A stretch of DNA of 64,000 nucleotides from Madurella fahalii (lineage: Eukaryota > Ascomycota > Sordariomycetes > Sordariales), in NCBI GenBank assembly GCA_029876055.1, contig CM056874.1, positions 6,696,001 through 6,760,000 on the forward strand, in the 5' to 3' direction. Positions within the stretch are counted from its first letter, which is position 1. Every line of letters starts with the position of its first letter. Positions 34,801 to 43,074 of this stretch are shown in pieces. Made by a program: the position numbers and the translations under genes. The notes beneath the pieces are model-generated. The model worked only from the letters and a program-made list of their open reading frames with translations, did no database searches and had not been told where the DNA came from.

Positions 34801-35253
34801 AATGAAGACACCCAGGCGGACCTACTCCAGTTGGTCCCAAAAGGAGCACTGGGTGGTTTCGCGCAGGCGTCTGAGCCAGGCTCGGGCGGTGCTGGGATGC
34901 AAGACGGGAATACGCAGGGTGTCTTGGCAGGGATTTATTCTTCGCTAATCGCAGAGTCTCGTGCGGTCCGTCGGAATCATCTAGAGCCACTGCTAACAGC
35001 ATCTCCCCAATGGTGCGCCGAACATCCGCATCCAGGGAGCAATAGCAGCCTGGTCTCTTGTGATGGCAGCTTCGGTGGCGACAACGCCGTGGCACCGGCG
35101 CAGAGTTCTCTACGGCACGGCCAAAGTGGCATTCTGGACTGCCAACCAATTCCCCGTGCCGCGTTTATATCCTTTGGACCCTCACCGACATGTTCCATTC
35201 GACTCGACCACGAATACCCCGACCACCGTCCATCTCCATTTCAGCAGCCATAA
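31863..35253 (+). CDS. Unrecognised large protein (about 1056 residues), coiled coil plus Cys/His-containing domain
   Basis: Exons are 31863-32213, 32286-32543, 32598-33597 and 33692-35253, with introns GTAAGT...TAG, GTATGG...CAG and GTAACG...CAG; all phases agree. Residues 20-115 are a charged coiled coil (QNRWESLGREIQRLQQERQE). After a Ser/Pro-rich basic linker comes a domain starting YKTVDFDEVF and containing WYILRCDQHGVHFG, KHLNGRDHG and LNCDAEKADRNN, whose Cys/His pairs might bind metal. Next is a second globular part, VYRVWYEPDRAYYAALM to GWADGYEAGG, which could bind peptide or chromatin; this is only a guess. The last 500 residues are disordered, with five ESD(C/S) units from 33898 to 33957. 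If the third intron is retained, the protein ends at 33638 (549 residues). I do not know the function. Confidence 0.7.
33898..33957 (+). repeat. Five 12-bp tandem units encoding ESDC/ESDS
   Basis: Five consecutive units of the type GA(A/G)TC(T/C/G)GA(T/C)(T/A)G(C/T), differing mainly at third positions and encoding ESDC three times and ESDS twice. Silent differences between units show that the peptide, not only the DNA, has been kept. Confidence 0.85.
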
Positions 35254-35855
35254 CAGACAAACCAAGCCGCCCAGCCCAGCATGATGTTGGCTGGTAATCT
35301 TAGCTCACAATTCATTCATCCAATACGCTATTGCAATGGGTCGCAACTTTGAGAGAGGTGATGAGTGCACCGTCCCGTCCACTATGTTCCCGGTTCCACT
35401 GAGGGTATGGAGTCTCCTAGGGAATTAGGGAAAAGGAAGGGGGAAAGAAAAGAAAAAAGAAAAAAAAAAGGATTTCGCATTTTCCTTGAGTCTCATCCTG
35501 TTTCCGCACCTAAGGCCGTCGAACCCAGAGCTACGGCCGATCTTGTAGTTCAAACACGTCATATTTATATTTTACATTGATCAATTAGCATGTGCCGCCG
35601 GCTCCGACCATATCGCGAAGCACGCTCGACAGCAATCTTCAGCACCAGCCCTTTGCACTGATTCATAGCCGCTGAGCAGACGCCAATTGTTTGCGAGACG
35701 CTAATCCTAGCTTCCTCAACGTCAACCGTTTGGCTGCCTTCAGGGTACTAGTACCTAGTTGCATCGTGATATCCCACTTAATTATTATTTACAGGGCCAC
35801 CTCTGGAAACCACAGAACCCGCCCACGCAACCCCCCCTTCCCCCAACCCCTCGCC
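35254..35855. other. Intergenic, no gene recognised
   Basis: A purine-rich A/G run lies near 35420-35470. I see nothing else supportable. Confidence 0.5.
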
Positions 35856-36311
35856 TCATTCCAACACAACCGCCTGGCACTTGATCTCAACGTTCAGCCT
35901 CTCGTTGGGCAGCGCGGCGACCTGCACGCAGGTGCGGGCCGGGGCCTTGGTCCGGTCCGGCCAGACCCGGTTCCACTCGGCGTTCATGGCGGCGTAGTCG
36001 CGGCGCAGGTCGGTCAGGAAGACGGTGGCGTCGACGACGCTCTCGAGGCCGCGCCTGCCGCCGGTGGCGCCGCGGATGATGGTCTCGATGTTGCGGAGCA
36101 CCGCGGCCGTCTGCGCGCCGCAGTCCAGCACGTGCGTCCCGTCGGCCCGCGTCTCGCAGCCCTCGTACGTGCCGTCCGCGCGCCGGCTGGAAGTTCCCGA
36201 GATGAATATTGTCTGGGCGGTGCTGGGGACGGTGCGCGCGTGCGGGTAGTTGGCGAGCCCCTGTGCGCCGGTGGCCGGAAGCAGATAGCCGGTCCCGTTG
36301 GGGGACGTCAT
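35856..36311 (-). CDS. RidA/YjgF-family enzyme, probable 2-aminomuconate deaminase
   Basis: Intronless, 151 residues. The RidA fold is visible from ARTVPSTAQTIFISGTSSRR through LDCGAQTAAVLRNIETII, VVDATVFLTDLRRDYAAMN and APARTCVQVAALPNERLNVE to IKCQAVVLE. The Arg in PARTCVQVA and the Glu in NVEIKC are the family's active-site positions. RidA proteins hydrolyse enamines or imines; one branch is the 2-aminomuconate deaminase of 3-hydroxyanthranilate breakdown. Assignment to that branch rests mainly on context: the divergent neighbour 421 bp away encodes the aldehyde dehydrogenase that makes 2-aminomuconate, and the next gene encodes the decarboxylase before it. A general housekeeping RidA is the alternative. 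Confidence 0.8.
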   Translation of the reverse strand: MTSPNGTGYLLPATGAQGLANYPHARTVPSTAQTIFISGTSSRRADGTYEGCETRADGTHVLDCGAQTAAVLRNIETIIRGATGGRRGLESVVDATVFLTDLRRDYAAMNAEWNRVWPDRTKAPARTCVQVAALPNERLNVEIKCQAVVLE

Positions 36312-36732
36312 TTCGGGATGTGGTGTGAGGGACGGTGAGGATCGCTGCGGAAAGAAATGGACTGCTGCGGTTTAAAAGTGGCTTCCCACGAAGTTCTCGT
36401 GTATAAATTTAAGGTAGCTGTATTGTACTTCGACTGTTCGTGCTGCTGGAACTCGGTGGGTCGCCCGGACCCTCCCCCGCCTCCGGTGCCGAGCTCAGGC
36501 CGCTCCTTACCCGTTTCTGCCGTCATTCCGCGATCCGATCCGCTGATTGCCGAAACATTGCTGTACAGTTACGAACACCGCCAGATGTGCGCAGAATTCA
36601 ACTTGGTACTGCAACACCAATCTTGTAATTGGTGACAATATTGTGGTCTGGGAGTACATCCTTGCGGTTTATTCCTCTTCAGTTACACTGCGGTTTCACG
36701 GGCTCCGGGCTTTCGATTCTATCGCTGCAAAA
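36312..36732. promoter_or_regulatory. Shared divergent promoter region of the aminomuconate genes
   Basis: A 421-bp spacer between the start of the RidA-type gene (minus) and the start of the aldehyde dehydrogenase gene (plus). The arrangement allows joint control of two consecutive pathway steps. I cannot identify a specific transcription-factor site by eye. Confidence 0.5.
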
Positions 36733-38409
36733 ATGGGAGATACGGACCTCATTGACAGTCCGGCGCTGGCCATTGTCGACTGCGCTGACGCAATCTGGAA
36801 CTGCGACACTCTCGAGAAGGCGAATACACTCATCAGCTCCCGTTCTAGTCCTCTCTGTCTTTCAAATTACGTCACGGGAGAACTCAAAACCCCATCCTCC
36901 TCGTCGACGCAATTCATCGATTCATTCGAGCCCAAAACAGGGGCTCTGCTTTGCAAGCTTCCCTGCACCCAGCCCGATGATGTTGAACAAGCGATCCGGC
37001 ATGCCAGGGCTGCGTTTCCGACTTGGAGCAAAACCTCGCGCGCCGAGAGGTCTCGACATCTCCGCCGCATCAGCGAGCTGCTTCAAACACATCGTGAGCT
37101 GTTTGCTGTCTGGGAAAGCATTGATCAAGGCAAGACGCTTGAGCGGGCAAGGGTCGAGGTTGATCGGGCCATCTCAAACTTTTCGTTCGTCAGCCGTGTT
37201 GCAAACTTCCCAACCGGACTTTAACTGATGCATGCCAGTTATTTCTCGACCTACATCCTCCACGAAGAGACAGCGGCACGTATGGTTGACGGGGTGGCTC
37301 TCACCTACGAGCACCGCTCACCTGCCGGAGTTTTCGCGCTCATTTCGCCGTGGAACATGCCGCTGTACCTTCTCACGTGGAAGATCGCGCCGTGCATTGC
37401 CTTTGGGTGTACAGCGGTTGCCAAACCCAGCGAGATAACTAGCCTGTCTGCGTTCCGTGGGTTTCCCAAAAAGCATTCAGGTTCCTCAGGGTTCAGAGAC
37501 TCACTGTCTGTAGTTCTAGGGGTGCTTCTTCAGAAGGCCGGACTCCCTCCTGGAGTCGTAAACATTGTGCTAGGTGACGGTCCAACGACCGGGGCGGCAC
37601 TTGTCGCCTCTCCCCTGATTGACGGTGTCTCCTTCACAGGCGGCACACAAACTGGCATTGCCATTCGCCGTGCTACCGCCCACCAGATCGGGAAGCATCT
37701 ATCTCTCGAATTGGGCGGCAAGAACCCGACTCTAGTGTTCGCCGACTCGATGGCCGATTCGACCCGAAAGAAAACCATTCGCGTTGCGGCCAGCGCCGCG
37801 TTTGAGAACCAGGGCGAGATCTGTCTCTGCGGTTCACGCATCTACGTTGAGCGTGCCGTGTATGCAGAATTCGTTGATGAGTTCAAGAAGTATGTCGCAG
37901 AGAAGTACGTTCTCCGTGAGACCGTCGGCGCCGTGGCTAGTTTGCAGCATTACAATAAGGTAAAGGGCTACTTGCAGCTGGCATTCAACGAAAAAGCTAC
38001 GTTCCACCTCGGAGGCGTCCCTCCCGCCTTGGATAAAAACGATAATCAAGGATACTGGATTGCGCCCACAATCCTCACGGACGTGGTTCCAGAATCGCTG
38101 CTACAGAAAGACGAGATCTTCGGTCCTGTCGTGACCATTTCGCCGTTTGAGACCGAGGAAGCGGCTGTGGAGCTTGCAAATAGTAGCGAGTACGGACTCG
38201 CCGCGGTACTATTGACCACAGATGGAGCAAGAATGAGGCGTGTGGGAGAACAAATCGAGGCCGGCTTGGTTTGGGTCAACTGCTGGCTTGTGAGGGAGCT
38301 GGGCACGCCGTTTGGAGGGATGAAGAACAGCGGCACTGGCAGGGAAGGCGGAGAGTACTCGAGGGACGTGTTTACCGTCGTGCGGACACTGCATCTGCCG
38401 GCCTACTGA
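36733..38409 (+). CDS. Aldehyde dehydrogenase, probable 2-aminomuconic semialdehyde dehydrogenase
   Basis: Oxidises 2-aminomuconate 6-semialdehyde to 2-aminomuconate with NAD. Exons are 36733-37184, 37239-37456 and 37514-38409, giving 521 residues. Intron 1 (GTTCGT, weak donor, with CTGAT branch and CAG) is needed to join AISNF to YFSTYILHEE. Intron 2 (GTGGGT...GTAG, 57 nt) contains no stop and keeps frame if retained, but removing it restores the expected SAFLLGVLLQKAGLPPGVVN. Catalytic features are the Asn in ISPWNMPLYLLTWK, AKPSE, the Glu in LELGGKNPTL, and the Cys in NQGEICLCGSRI. The end carries GGMKNSGTGREGG. The motif set around YLLTWKIAP is typical of the aminomuconate/hydroxymuconate semialdehyde branch. 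The start has alternatives upstream in frame, but ATG 36733 follows a good context (AAAATGG). Confidence 0.85.
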
Positions 38410-38970
38410 GATGTGATTCCAATTGAAGATTACATGCTCTTGCATCTGATCCTCCCGTTCCGCACCTGAGACATGAACCTAGATAGTGCATTCAATTGGT
38501 CATTCTGATACGCCCTCATCGGCACTGCCAAAATGACAGATGGACAAACTCCGCGTGACTACTATCACCTGACCCAACCCGGCACTGCGAGCTTGATTCC
38601 CCAGCATTAGCGCCAAACCCTCACGTCGTCCGGCCCCGGGCGCAGTACCCCGGTGCAAGCCGGATTCCGGAGGTCAGACCGGCCAATCACAGCACGCCAT
38701 TTACATCCGTTCCGCGATCCGCCTTCCGCAAACGACGGAGCGGATGTACGCGGCAATCAGCCAAAGCATCCCCTTTTCGGTAGGTCGACTTATTCTCCTT
38801 TTGTGACATCATTTTGACTTTGCTCAGCTTCAATAACACCGGGTTCCACGTTCGCTGCACTGCTCTCGCTCCTCGTGTTTTGTTATATGACGACTACAGA
38901 TCGGGGCTCGCAACCCCATTACACTCGCCTGCAAACACATCTCGAGAGTCTTTCAACCAAGTCCACCACA
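38410..38970. other. Intergenic promoter of the ACMS decarboxylase gene
   Basis: About 560 bp between two genes in the same direction. An in-frame ATG at 38887 could extend the next protein, but the best start context is at 38971. Confidence 0.5.
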
Positions 38971-40470
38971 ATGGCTCCCACAGAAGCCCAAGACCACCAG
39001 CAACCGTGCTGCTCCTCCTCCTCCCCGTCCTCCTCCTCCCTTACCTCAACCTCCTCCCTCCGCTCCTCATCCACTCCGGAATCATCATCATCATCACCGC
39101 CCCCGTCCCCCGCTTCACCAGCATCCTCCCTGTTCCGCATCGACCTCCACACGCACATCATGCCGCCTTCACTGCCCGACCTGGCCGTCCTCACGCAGGA
39201 CGACCCGTCCTCTTCATCCTCGTACCCCTGGCCGGCCTTCCGCCCCGCCGCCGACCACGCCACGACGGGCGACGTGGACATGTACGTGGGGGGGGCCTTC
39301 TTCCGGCGCGTCACCCCGGCGTGCTACGACGCAGCCGCGCGGCTCCGCGACATGGACGCGGCCGGGGTGGACGTACAGGTGCTGAGCACGGTGCCGGTGC
39401 TGTTCTGCTACGACGCGCCGGCCGCGCCGGCCGCGCGCCTGGCGGCGGCCCTCAACGACCACGTCGCCGCCGTGTGCCGCCGCTTCCCCGACCGCTTCGT
39501 CGGCCTGGGCACCGTCGCGCTGCAGGACTGCGCCGCCGCCGTGGCCGAGGTGAGGCGGGTCATGGGCCTGGACGGGATGAAGGGCGTGCAGATCGGCGCG
39601 AGCGTCGACCTGGCGGGCGGCGAGGTCGTGATGCTGGACGACGAGCGGCTCGAGCCGTTCTGGGCTGCCTGCGAGCAGCTCGACTGCCCCGTGTTTATCC
39701 ACCCGCTCGGGTACGCCCTGACCAGGGAGAACAAGGCGCGCTGGGGTGGGTACTGGGGCTCGTGGCTCGTCGGCATGCCGTGCGAGACGGCGCTGGCCAT
39801 GCATGCGCTTACGTCTGGCGGCGTGCTGGTCAGGCATCCGAGGTTGAGGGTGTGCTTTGCCCATGGCGGAGGGGCGTTCCCGGCACTGCTAGGGAGGATC
39901 CAGCATGGCTTTGACTGCCGGCCGGATTTGGTGGCGACCAAGGCCTGTGGGGTGACGCCAACCGCGCACTTTAGGGGAGATGTACCAAGCTTTTCTGGGG
40001 TGGGAGGAGGCGGCCAGGGACAGATCTGGATCGACTCCCTCATGCATGATCCGGATCTGCTGGAGTATGTTCTTCGCAAGTTAGGGCCAGGAGGCGCCGG
40101 GCGTATCGTCCTGGGGAGTGATTATCCATTTCCGTTGGGCGAAGTACCCGTGGCGGGCAAGATGCTCATCGAGGATGAGCGAATCCAGAAGTTCATGAGC
40201 TGGGAGGAGAGGGCCGGAGTGCTGGCGAGGAACGCTATACGGTTCCTGAAGCTTGGCAGGGAGTTTGAAGACCGGTTTGAGAAACGGCTTAAGATGGTCG
40301 AGAGCACAGCCCGATCGAGTATGTCGTTGACTAATGTGGGGGCGGAGAGCAGTGTAACTGGTTGGCAAGATTGGAACCATGGGGTGCAGGAGGTGGATAA
40401 AGTGCACGACGGCAGAGTGAGGATTGTTGATCAGGATTGGGAGCTGTCTTCAATCAGCAGCAGCTTCTGA
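38971..40470 (+). CDS. Amidohydrolase-2 family, probable 2-amino-3-carboxymuconate-6-semialdehyde decarboxylase (ACMSD)
   Basis: ACMSD decarboxylates 2-amino-3-carboxymuconate 6-semialdehyde to 2-aminomuconate semialdehyde, diverting kynurenine-derived carbon away from NAD synthesis. Single exon, 499 residues from ATG 38971 (CACAATGGC context). The first 50 residues are a Ser/Pro run, absent from animal and bacterial enzymes. The catalytic part begins with the metal pair in FRIDLHTHIMPPSLPDL, then CYDAAARLRDMDAAGVDVQV, LSTVPVLFCYD, FIHPLGYAL (metal His), CFAHGGGAFPALLGRIQHG (His), IWIDSLMHDP, and IVLGSDYPFPLGE (metal Asp). This is the ACMSD layout, including the Trp-rich KARWGGYWGSWLVGMP segment. 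It lies in tandem after the semialdehyde dehydrogenase gene. Related decarboxylases of the superfamily are the alternative, but the neighbours make ACMSD likely. Confidence 0.87.
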   Translation: MAPTEAQDHQQPCCSSSSPSSSSLTSTSSLRSSSTPESSSSSPPPSPASPASSLFRIDLHTHIMPPSLPDLAVLTQDDPSSSSSYPWPAFRPAADHATTGDVDMYVGGAFFRRVTPACYDAAARLRDMDAAGVDVQVLSTVPVLFCYDAPAAPAARLAAALNDHVAAVCRRFPDRFVGLGTVALQDCAAAVAEVRRVMGLDGMKGVQIGASVDLAGGEVVMLDDERLEPFWAACEQLDCPVFIHPLGYALTRENKARWGGYWGSWLVGMPCETALAMHALTSGGVLVRHPRLRVCFAHGGGAFPALLGRIQHGFDCRPDLVATKACGVTPTAHFRGDVPSFSGVGGGGQGQIWIDSLMHDPDLLEYVLRKLGPGGAGRIVLGSDYPFPLGEVPVAGKMLIEDERIQKFMSWEERAGVLARNAIRFLKLGREFEDRFEKRLKMVESTARSSMSLTNVGAESSVTGWQDWNHGVQEVDKVHDGRVRIVDQDWELSSISSSF

Positions 40471-41157
40471 TCAGGGCGTTTGTTTCACTTTATTTTCAAG
40501 CTTTTACTGCGTTCGACATGGTCGGACATCTGAAAAGAGACTCGGGCCGATTAGGCATATTAAGGTATTGCTGTTCACGTTTAATACCAAAATACTCTGA
40601 GACGAAACTCAACTACGCCAAAATCTATTCCCGTTTCAGGAGCTGAGCTCCTGCTGAGTAACGTGGAGCTCGGGTTAAGGCGGGCTGAGCTTGGGCTGAA
40701 GTATAGAGACGGACCTACTTCTGGGGTCGTAAAGGCCTAGATCTAGGACAACATTCCCTATTCTAGGCACCGGCTAGACTTTCCTACCTTGGAGAATCTG
40801 ATTATAACTTATTTAATGCTATAATAATTATACAATTTCGCCTTCTTACTCTTAATTCATTGTCAGAATAATCAATGAAGACATACATACTGCTAGCTGC
40901 CTGAGCCACCAGAGCAGGGACCGTATTCCCCGTCGTCCACGCAACACCTAGAAACCCAAAACTACCTCGAAAATTTTCCTAACGTTGCATTCGGACATAT
41001 ATTTAATTAGAGAGAGGATATTGAGAGGTAAGGCGCTGCCTAGCCGACGCTATCGGTGAGGACCCATTGTAGCTAATCCGTACACTAACTGCGTAGCTAT
41101 CCCTAAGCCCCCGGCATCGGCCGCTTGACTGCTTCGCTGCCACCATCGCCTTGTATC
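40471..41157. other. AT-rich intergenic DNA
   Basis: No gene recognised. Between about 40680 and 40900 the sequence is TA-rich and looks like decayed transposon DNA. Confidence 0.45.
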
Positions 41158-41481
41158 TCAGGATGCGTCTCGCCAGCTGTTCTGAATCCGGGTACAGTAG
41201 GCACCGTCGCCACCAGACGGCAGCTTTGTTGTAGATCCTGATGGCGTGCGAGACGGCATGTCCTCGCGGACGGGCTTGTTTGTCAGCTTCACCCTCACCA
41301 CATCCATGGCGACCCGTATCTTGCCCTTGAGGATCACGGGCCCCGAGTACACAGCGCCGACGCAGTTGTAGACCGCCACCAATGTCTGAGTCGAAGCCCC
41401 CATCACCAGCGACTGGGTCAACGTCGGTGGATCGGTGCCATAGTCGCATGACAGGTCCAGTTCCGGTCTGGCAGCCTCCAA
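41158..41481 (-). pseudogene. Decayed coding fragment, unknown family
   Basis: An open frame of 107 codons with protein-like composition in its first 70 residues (LVAVYNCVGAVYSGPVILKG, then KIRVAMDVVRVKLTNKPV). After that, coding character seems to move to another frame of the same strand (AIRIYNKAAVWWRRCLLYPD near 41230-41170, then RYKAMVAAKQ). This suggests a frameshifted remnant. I do not recognise the protein. Confidence 0.35.
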
Positions 41482-41668
41482 GGCCCAGATGGATTAGTTA
41501 TCGTAAGTATGGGTTCATATATGCCAAACGCAGCTCAAGCCGGCAACACTCTCTGCCGACCCAAGAAGCCGATAGATTTATTTCCAAGGGAAAAAAAAAA
41601 AAAAAAAAAGCCGATACCATGGGCCCGGCGATGGTGGAATTGGAGATGAGGTAAGTCGGACGGCGGCC

Positions 41669-42128
41669 ATGTACGAGAACGGCGATGTCGAAGGCAACGC
41701 CTTGGTGTTGACATGTGATCAACTCCAGCTAGTCGACGAATTTCTCAACCAGCTCCCCGACACGACCGACAACGCCGACAAGTTCGAGCAGTGCGCGGAA
41801 AAACGCAACGAACTACTCCGCCACGATACCGGTCTACAGATCTGATTGCCGCTTATGACGATATCATGTCGGTTGCCTATCGCAGGTACGGGCCAGCACG
41901 AGAACGCCACTGTCGACTGATCGCAACAAGAAGACTGACAAAAACGCCGAGCGCAACGAATGGAAGCGCTACTTTGGCGTCGCCACCTCCGCGGCCCGGG
42001 TCAAGTCCAAGTGCCTCACCGCCCTGAAGGCCGTGGCCAAGCGCTGGTGTCACAAAGTCGTCCCACGCTATGAGTGGGCGTCTATGGGTGAGAGGTTTTT
42101 GCAATCTGCTTCTCGCCGGTGCATTTGA
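41669..42128 (+). pseudogene. Frame-broken gene fragment, unknown family
   Basis: Coding character on the plus strand passes through three frames. It begins with MYENGDVEG at 41669, followed by LQLVDEFLNQLPD. RSTDLIAAYDDIMSVAYR comes next, near 41830-41885. The last part is DRNKKTDKNAERNEWKRYFG near 41920-41980, running to a TGA at 42126. Each segment is clean, but no intron with good signals joins the first two. The simplest view is a degenerate gene with at least one indel. An A-run of about 20 bases lies just before it (41589-41608). Confidence 0.4.
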
Positions 42129-43074
42129 CAACGATTTCTTTCCATGGGAGACACGGTCAGTCCGCGGCATATCTTCGATCTTCAGAGCCCACTATCATCT
42201 TCGATCCTGCCCAACTTCTTGGCAGGCGAGAATAGCGGGCTTCTTCTCCATGTCAGAGACACTGTAATAATAAAGAAAAGTGCCGGAAGTGTCGTGGCGT
42301 CTAGTCAAAACTGGAACCGGTGGGGGAACGTTCTGGAATGGGTCCTGTTGCCGGAGAGCGGCCATAAAACCACACCGCATATGGATAGCAATGGCCTTTC
42401 CACCTGGAGCACCGTCCAGGAGGGATGCATGGGTTTTGGCTGGATGGCGAGCTCGACAGAGGGGAAGAGGAGGAGAGGATGACCAACGACGACTGTACAG
42501 GCGGCCTATGGAGATACGTCGTTCTCCAGCCAGGACCGTCTATTTTCTTCACGTTTTGTACGATCCCACTTCCTCTTCCGCACGCGCGCCCCGCAGACGC
42601 TGGCACTCGGTGGCCATGTTCTTCAGTGGTCCGGCATCGAGCGGTGGATGCGCATCGTCCTCGCCCAAATCGCGAATCCTATGATTACAAACGAAGATGT
42701 GGAGCATATGGAGCAAAGTGCACTAATGTATGTTTATGCGGTCTTGAAGCTCGTTGAGACTGGGATAGGCGAGGGGTCGGACGGATGAATTTGGGGCAAT
42801 GCTGCAATAAAGCGGTTTCTCGTCGATGTCAAGGTAAGATCGTCTATACCAGTTGGCAAGAAACTAACGACAGCAAAGGGTTTAACAAATTATATATTTC
42901 TAGAAAGCGCACCAGGAAACCGCGGTATAGGGCTTTCTTGGACGAGTAGACGACTCCTTAGCTAGCCCGGTTACAAGCCCGACTCTACCGAATCCACGAC
43001 AATCACATAAATGCAGAGAAGTGTGTCTTGACAACGGATCAATCCCCCGTGCCCGCTGGACGACTAAGGTGCCA
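42129..43074. other. Intergenic, no gene recognised
   Basis: Short overlapping frames only. I see no repeat or RNA gene. Confidence 0.45.

Noticed and set aside
39000..39920. Long alternative frames on both strands across the ACMSD-like gene
   Set aside because: Arg/Pro/Gly-rich shadows caused by high GC; the ACMSD frame carries all the metal-binding motifs.
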